A stretch of DNA of 8,959 nt from NCBI GenBank assembly GCA_002385745.1, contig DGEC01000043.1, positions 1-8,959 on the forward strand. Direction: 5' to 3'. Below the pieces are notes generated by a model that saw only the letters and a list, made by a program, of their open reading frames with translations, searched no databases and was not told the origin of the DNA. Positions 5,472-8,959 of this stretch are shown here, one piece after another; positions within the stretch are counted from its first letter, which is position 1, and every line of letters starts with the position of its first letter. The DNA comes from Firmicutes bacterium UBA3936. GTDB taxonomy: Bacteria; Bacillota; Dethiobacteria; Dethiobacterales; Dethiobacteraceae. Both the position numbers and the translations under genes were made by a program.

Positions 5472-6875
5472 TTATATATTGTCTGCCGGATTGTCCCGGC
5501 CGCTTTTTTTCTCCTTTTTAACTCTGGAGAGTTCCATCCGCAGTGAGTTTAGTTTCTCGGGCGGTGTAATACGCCCGGCATACAGTTCCTCTACAAAAGA
5601 ATAAAAGATGTTGTTTGCTTCCTTTTTATGGTGTGGGAAAACAGCCAGTATCCTGTCCTGAAATTTGTGGGCTGTCTGGCCGACGGGTCTCGCAGCGCCT
5701 CTCTTTACGGCTGCGGCAAGCAGTGAATGGTATACTTCCACGGCATTTTCTTCCTTCTTAAAGATATTAACTGCATCCACCCTCTGTTTTAGTGACATAG
5801 CCATGCGCTTCAACTGGCGCCTGCCCCAGTTGCGTAAAGCATCGGCGGAACTGTAAGATTCACGTACACCCGCCTGCCGGCTTTTTTGTCTTGTCCTGTA
5901 ATTCTGCATAAGGAAGCGGTAAAGAAAACGAAGCAGCAAGAAGACAGCCAAAGCCAGCAATGCCCACTGTAGAAAAAGTAAAACATCACGGCCAAGAGGA
6001 GAAATATCACTGACAAGCTGCTCCTCCTGCGAAAAATCAGGCGGCTCCGGAATTTTAAGCTCAATTTCCATATTTGTAACTACCCGTGCAAGCAGGGCAA
6101 CGGCATACTGCACAAGATAAGCAAGAATGGCGGCGAAAAAAATGAGGATATTCTTGACAGCCAGCCAGATGTAGGATAGGGGGATTTTCAGGTAGTGGAA
6201 TACCCAGGGCATCACTCCTCCGGCAAGCAAAGCCAAAAGCAGGCAGCCGGCAATAATAGTCAGATATTTGGAAAGCCAATTTTTTATTTTGGCAAGATCC
6301 TCTTCGTCCTGCAGTTCAAGCATGCGCAAAATACCCAGAACAACGGCGGCAGACGGCAGCCAGAAGACTATAAAGGGCAGAGAAAGCCTGTAGAAGGCGC
6401 TGCCAATGCCCGTATGGTTGGCAAGGAAAAAAAGAAAGGCAAATCCGATTATACCGACTAAAAGCTGCCTTTGCGTATCGTAATTGGTTTGCAGGTACAT
6501 TGCTTTTCCGATGCCCAGCATCCAGGTTAATAGACCGCTGATCAGGTACAAGGCCATAACATAAAAGGCGGCACCGCTTTTGACGGCAGGAACTACCAGT
6601 ACTGCAAGCACCATGGCAAGACCAAAGGCAAGCAGAAGAATTGCCGTAAACCGGCGTCTTTTTTCAGGCAGGCTTTGGTCATGAATCCTGGCCAGATGGG
6701 CCGCCAGCCAGGGCACGGCTGCAAGCATTACATACTTCCAATATAAATTGAGAAACGGGGAATCTTTTACATAAAGTCCTGCCAGGATGAACAGCGGCGC
6801 AAAAAGCGAGAGGAACGAGCAGAATGACAGCAGTTCAACGCCCCACCGGAATAAATGTGATTTGCTCCAGTTCAT
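5472..6875 (-). CDS. Polytopic membrane protein with DUF4129-like cytoplasmic tail, no transglutaminase core
   Basis: This is the third gene of a MoxR-DUF58 operon, 467 residues from the chosen start. About eight or nine membrane segments occupy residues 13-268 and 305-327. Between the last two lies only a short loop (about 270-300, containing PEPPDF). The rest (330-467) is a charged soluble tail whose VYHSLLAAAVKRG start and FYSFVEELYAG stretch recall DUF4129. In many bacteria the gene in this position encodes a membrane protein with a transglutaminase domain between the last membrane segments. Here no Cys-His-Asp core is present and there is no room for one. I chose the ATG at 6873-6875 because AAAGGGGGG (6882-6890) lies six nt upstream. 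An ATG 13 codons earlier (6914), with a weaker GGAG, is possible. It overlaps the DUF58 gene by 41 nt, so translation is probably coupled. Its function is unknown; family context suggests envelope maintenance with MoxR and DUF58. Confidence 0.82.
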   Translation of the reverse strand: MNWSKSHLFRWGVELLSFCSFLSLFAPLFILAGLYVKDSPFLNLYWKYVMLAAVPWLAAHLARIHDQSLPEKRRRFTAILLLAFGLAMVLAVLVVPAVKSGAAFYVMALYLISGLLTWMLGIGKAMYLQTNYDTQRQLLVGIIGFAFLFFLANHTGIGSAFYRLSLPFIVFWLPSAAVVLGILRMLELQDEEDLAKIKNWLSKYLTIIAGCLLLALLAGGVMPWVFHYLKIPLSYIWLAVKNILIFFAAILAYLVQYAVALLARVVTNMEIELKIPEPPDFSQEEQLVSDISPLGRDVLLFLQWALLALAVFLLLRFLYRFLMQNYRTRQKSRQAGVRESYSSADALRNWGRRQLKRMAMSLKQRVDAVNIFKKEENAVEVYHSLLAAAVKRGAARPVGQTAHKFQDRILAVFPHHKKEANNIFYSFVEELYAGRITPPEKLNSLRMELSRVKKEKKSGRDNPADNI

Positions 6876-8061
6876 CCCATTCCCCCCTTTCTGCAATTTT
6901 ATAAACCGGCACATTCAGTTTCTCCGTTTCTTCCGGCTGTTCCCGGGAGGTATAGATGACAATTACTCTACTGCCGCTTTTACGAAGCTCGTTCAGCGTT
7001 CTTGTTATTTCCGGCGTTAACATTGACGTCACAAGAATTAGCTGGCTGTTTTCTCCGGTTTTCCTGGCGGCATAGGCGAGGGTGTATTCGCACTTCCGGT
7101 ACTGGTAGGGCATAATACGCGCCATTACTTCCAGGCAACGGCGCAGATGCTTCTCCCCGGCGCCAATCCCTACTGAGGCGGCCTGCCGGACACCAACCGT
7201 GCTGTTGGCATAAAAGCTAAAGCGGTAGCCCTGTTCATAACACCGGCGGATAATGGAAGCAGCCACCACCACCGAACGTTCCAGTTGCTCGGAATTCAGT
7301 TCCCAGACAAATTTCGATGTTGTGATATTAAGCACGACAGTTATTTCAGTGGCAAAGGAGGCATCAAATATTTTTGTCTGAAGTGTTCCGGCTCTGGCTG
7401 TAGCTTTCCAGCTGATCCGGGAGAAAGGATCGGACGGCAGGTAATCGCGAATTCCCCGGAAATTTGCCGGGTCTTCATAAAGCCAGCTTTGCAGGGCCTT
7501 CCCGCCAAAAGGGTTGTTAAAGATTTTGTCATCAAAGGAAAGGGGCACCATGCGCGGGTAGACAAGGATCCTGTCCTTTGTTTCCAAGGCTGTTTTTCCT
7601 TCGGAAAAACCAAAGGGATCGGCTACTTTGACAGTGATGGCCTCCACTTTATACTCCCCGCGGGTAAGACAGGTAATTTCATAATTCCGCTTCATAATTT
7701 CAAAGCCGTGCATGGAGTAAGACGACTTAAAAAAATCTTTTGTTTCATGCTTTACTAAAAGCCCGCTTTCAGACAACTGCAATTCCTCAGGCCATTCCAT
7801 GGTGCAGGTTACCCAAGGGAGGGGAAAAGGCTGGTCATTTTTCAGCTGCAGAATGCCGGTTATCTTCTCCCCATGAAAAGCCCTGCGCTTGGAAAAATTA
7901 AAGCTTCCTGTAATCCCTCCGGGCAAATGCTTGCTGTAAAACCAGGAAACAAAACCAAAGAGAAACAGAGCCCCTCCCGGAATGATAATAAAGGGGTTGC
8001 TGTCCAGTATGCCTATAAATGTAATCAGCAATCCAATGCGAAGTACGCTCTCAGGCCTCAT
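6835..8061 (-). CDS. DUF58 domain protein of a MoxR operon
   Basis: This 408-residue protein starts with two hydrophobic segments (about 8-42), consistent with a membrane hairpin. A beta-rich region (about 50-170) follows, then the DUF58 signature, seen as FRGIRDYLPSDPFSRISWK and ATARAGTLQTKIFD, and then a von Willebrand A-like C-terminal domain. DUF58 proteins are regularly encoded with MoxR ATPases and are thought to work with them in assembling or activating envelope or metalloprotein complexes. The exact role here is unknown. The strand after the signature reads VVLNITTS, so the usual metal-site DxSxS is NxTxS and the site may be degenerate. The ATG at 8059-8061 overlaps the stop of the MoxR gene by 11 nt. 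No strong ribosome binding site is visible, which points to translational coupling. Confidence 0.9.
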   Translation of the reverse strand: MRPESVLRIGLLITFIGILDSNPFIIIPGGALFLFGFVSWFYSKHLPGGITGSFNFSKRRAFHGEKITGILQLKNDQPFPLPWVTCTMEWPEELQLSESGLLVKHETKDFFKSSYSMHGFEIMKRNYEITCLTRGEYKVEAITVKVADPFGFSEGKTALETKDRILVYPRMVPLSFDDKIFNNPFGGKALQSWLYEDPANFRGIRDYLPSDPFSRISWKATARAGTLQTKIFDASFATEITVVLNITTSKFVWELNSEQLERSVVVAASIIRRCYEQGYRFSFYANSTVGVRQAASVGIGAGEKHLRRCLEVMARIMPYQYRKCEYTLAYAARKTGENSQLILVTSMLTPEITRTLNELRKSGSRVIVIYTSREQPEETEKLNVPVYKIAERGEWDELEQITFIPVGR

Positions 8062-8959
8062 CGTCTTTCATCCCGTATTCTGCGTCCAGCGGGACATCAA
8101 TATTTTTGATTATTTTCTCAATAATCTCCCTCCTGGAGATATCCTGCAGTGAAGTTGAGGTTTCCAGCATTAAACGATGAGCCAGGACCGGAACTGCCAC
8201 ATCCTGCAGGTCATCGGGCAGGACAAAGTCCCTGCCCCGCAGCAAAGCCAGAGCTTGAGCGGCGCGGGCAAAATATAAGGACCCTCGCGGGCTGACGCCA
8301 AGGCTGACGCCTTCCCAGTCCCTTGTGGCCCGGGATATGGCAAGCAGATACTCCATAACAGGCTCGGCAAAGCGGACTTTCGCCGCCATTTTTCGCAATA
8401 CCGCAATGTCTTCACCGCCGGCTACCGGCTCTACTTCTTCCAGGGGGTCTTCATTGAGAAAACGCCTGATAATCTCCTTTTCGTTTTCCAGCTCCGGATA
8501 GCCCAGCTGCAGGCACATGAAAAAACGGTCCAGCTGTGCTTCAGGCAGGGGGAAAGTACCTTCCATCTCCAGCGGGTTTTCTGTAGCCAAAACCAGGAAA
8601 GGAGGTTCTATTTTACGGGTAACACCGTCAACTGTCACAGTGGCTTCCTGCATGCATTCCAAAAGGCTGGACTGCGTCCGCGGTGTGGCCCGGTTAATCT
8701 CGTCTGCCAAAAGAATGTTGGTGAATACGGGTCCCGGACGAAATTCAAATTCCCTCGTTTTCTGGTTAAAGTAATTGAGCCCGGTAACATCTGTAGGCAA
8801 GAGATCCGGGGTGAACTGGATACGGTTAAAGGACAGACCAAGGGCACGGGAAAAAGTGCGGGCAAGCAGTGTTTTCCCTACCCCCGGCACGTCATGCAGC
8901 AAAATATGTCCGCCGCAAATCAGTGCTGTCAGCATCATTTCCAGCACCCATTCGTCGGC
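8051..8959 (-). CDS. MoxR-type AAA+ ATPase (N-terminus outside window)
   Basis: The frame is open to the window edge, and 302 codons are visible. About 30 N-terminal residues are probably missing, since the Walker A motif sits nearer the start than in complete MoxR proteins. Walker A is DVPGVGKT, Walker B is ILLADEINRA, and the sensor and arginine region appears as ATENPLEMEGTFPLPEAQLDRF, which is typical of the MoxR family. A helical lid follows, with SPRGSLYFARAAQALA. MoxR ATPases act as chaperone-like remodelers that work with von Willebrand A or DUF58 partners. This is the first visible gene of a minus-strand operon with the DUF58 and membrane-protein genes. Its promoter lies beyond the window. 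A GTG at 8945-8947 is in frame but cuts the conserved N-terminus, so it is unlikely to be the true start. Confidence 0.93.
   Translation of the reverse strand, partial: ADEWVLEMMLTALICGGHILLHDVPGVGKTLLARTFSRALGLSFNRIQFTPDLLPTDVTGLNYFNQKTREFEFRPGPVFTNILLADEINRATPRTQSSLLECMQEATVTVDGVTRKIEPPFLVLATENPLEMEGTFPLPEAQLDRFFMCLQLGYPELENEKEIIRRFLNEDPLEEVEPVAGGEDIAVLRKMAAKVRFAEPVMEYLLAISRATRDWEGVSLGVSPRGSLYFARAAQALALLRGRDFVLPDDLQDVAVPVLAHRLMLETSTSLQDISRREIIEKIIKNIDVPLDAEYGMKDDEA

Overview
The window looks like a chromosomal stretch from a Gram-positive, clostridia-type Firmicute. The evidence is strong GGAGG-type ribosome binding sites, two TTG starts, a sortase, a c-di-GMP-I (GEMM) riboswitch, and a GH3 enzyme with a C-terminal tail often seen in clostridial proteins. 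The cytochrome c lipoprotein would fit a respiring or syntrophic, Peptococcaceae-like lineage, but that placement is inference. I see no mobile elements, CRISPR, tRNA or rRNA.

Layout. At 138-821 (+) lies a membrane-anchored sortase with its own promoter. It converges on a secreted transglutaminase-like protein at 894-2195 (-). The transglutaminase leader (2196 to about 2400, minus strand) carries a class I c-di-GMP riboswitch aptamer, then a perfect 11-bp intrinsic terminator, then a possible hairpin over the ribosome binding site. At 2587-2880 (+) is a 97-residue monoheme cytochrome c lipoprotein ending in a clear terminator. At 3017-5425 (+) is a cytoplasmic GH3 beta-glycosidase. A hairpin between convergent genes separates it from the minus-strand operon at 5472-8959: MoxR AAA+ ATPase (cut by the window edge), then DUF58 protein, then a polytopic membrane protein with a DUF4129-like tail. 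The junctions overlap by 11 and 41 nt.

How the parts may work together. MoxR-DUF58-transglutaminase/DUF4129 is a known gene set. Its third member is usually one membrane protein that holds an extracytoplasmic transglutaminase domain. Here the third gene has the membrane core and cytoplasmic tail but no transglutaminase core. A free-standing, exported transglutaminase-like protein sits about 3 kb away under a c-di-GMP riboswitch. This suggests, without proving it, a split system in which a chaperone-like membrane machine is constitutive and the secreted enzyme is switched by the motile/sessile second messenger. The adjacent sortase fits a surface-remodelling theme.
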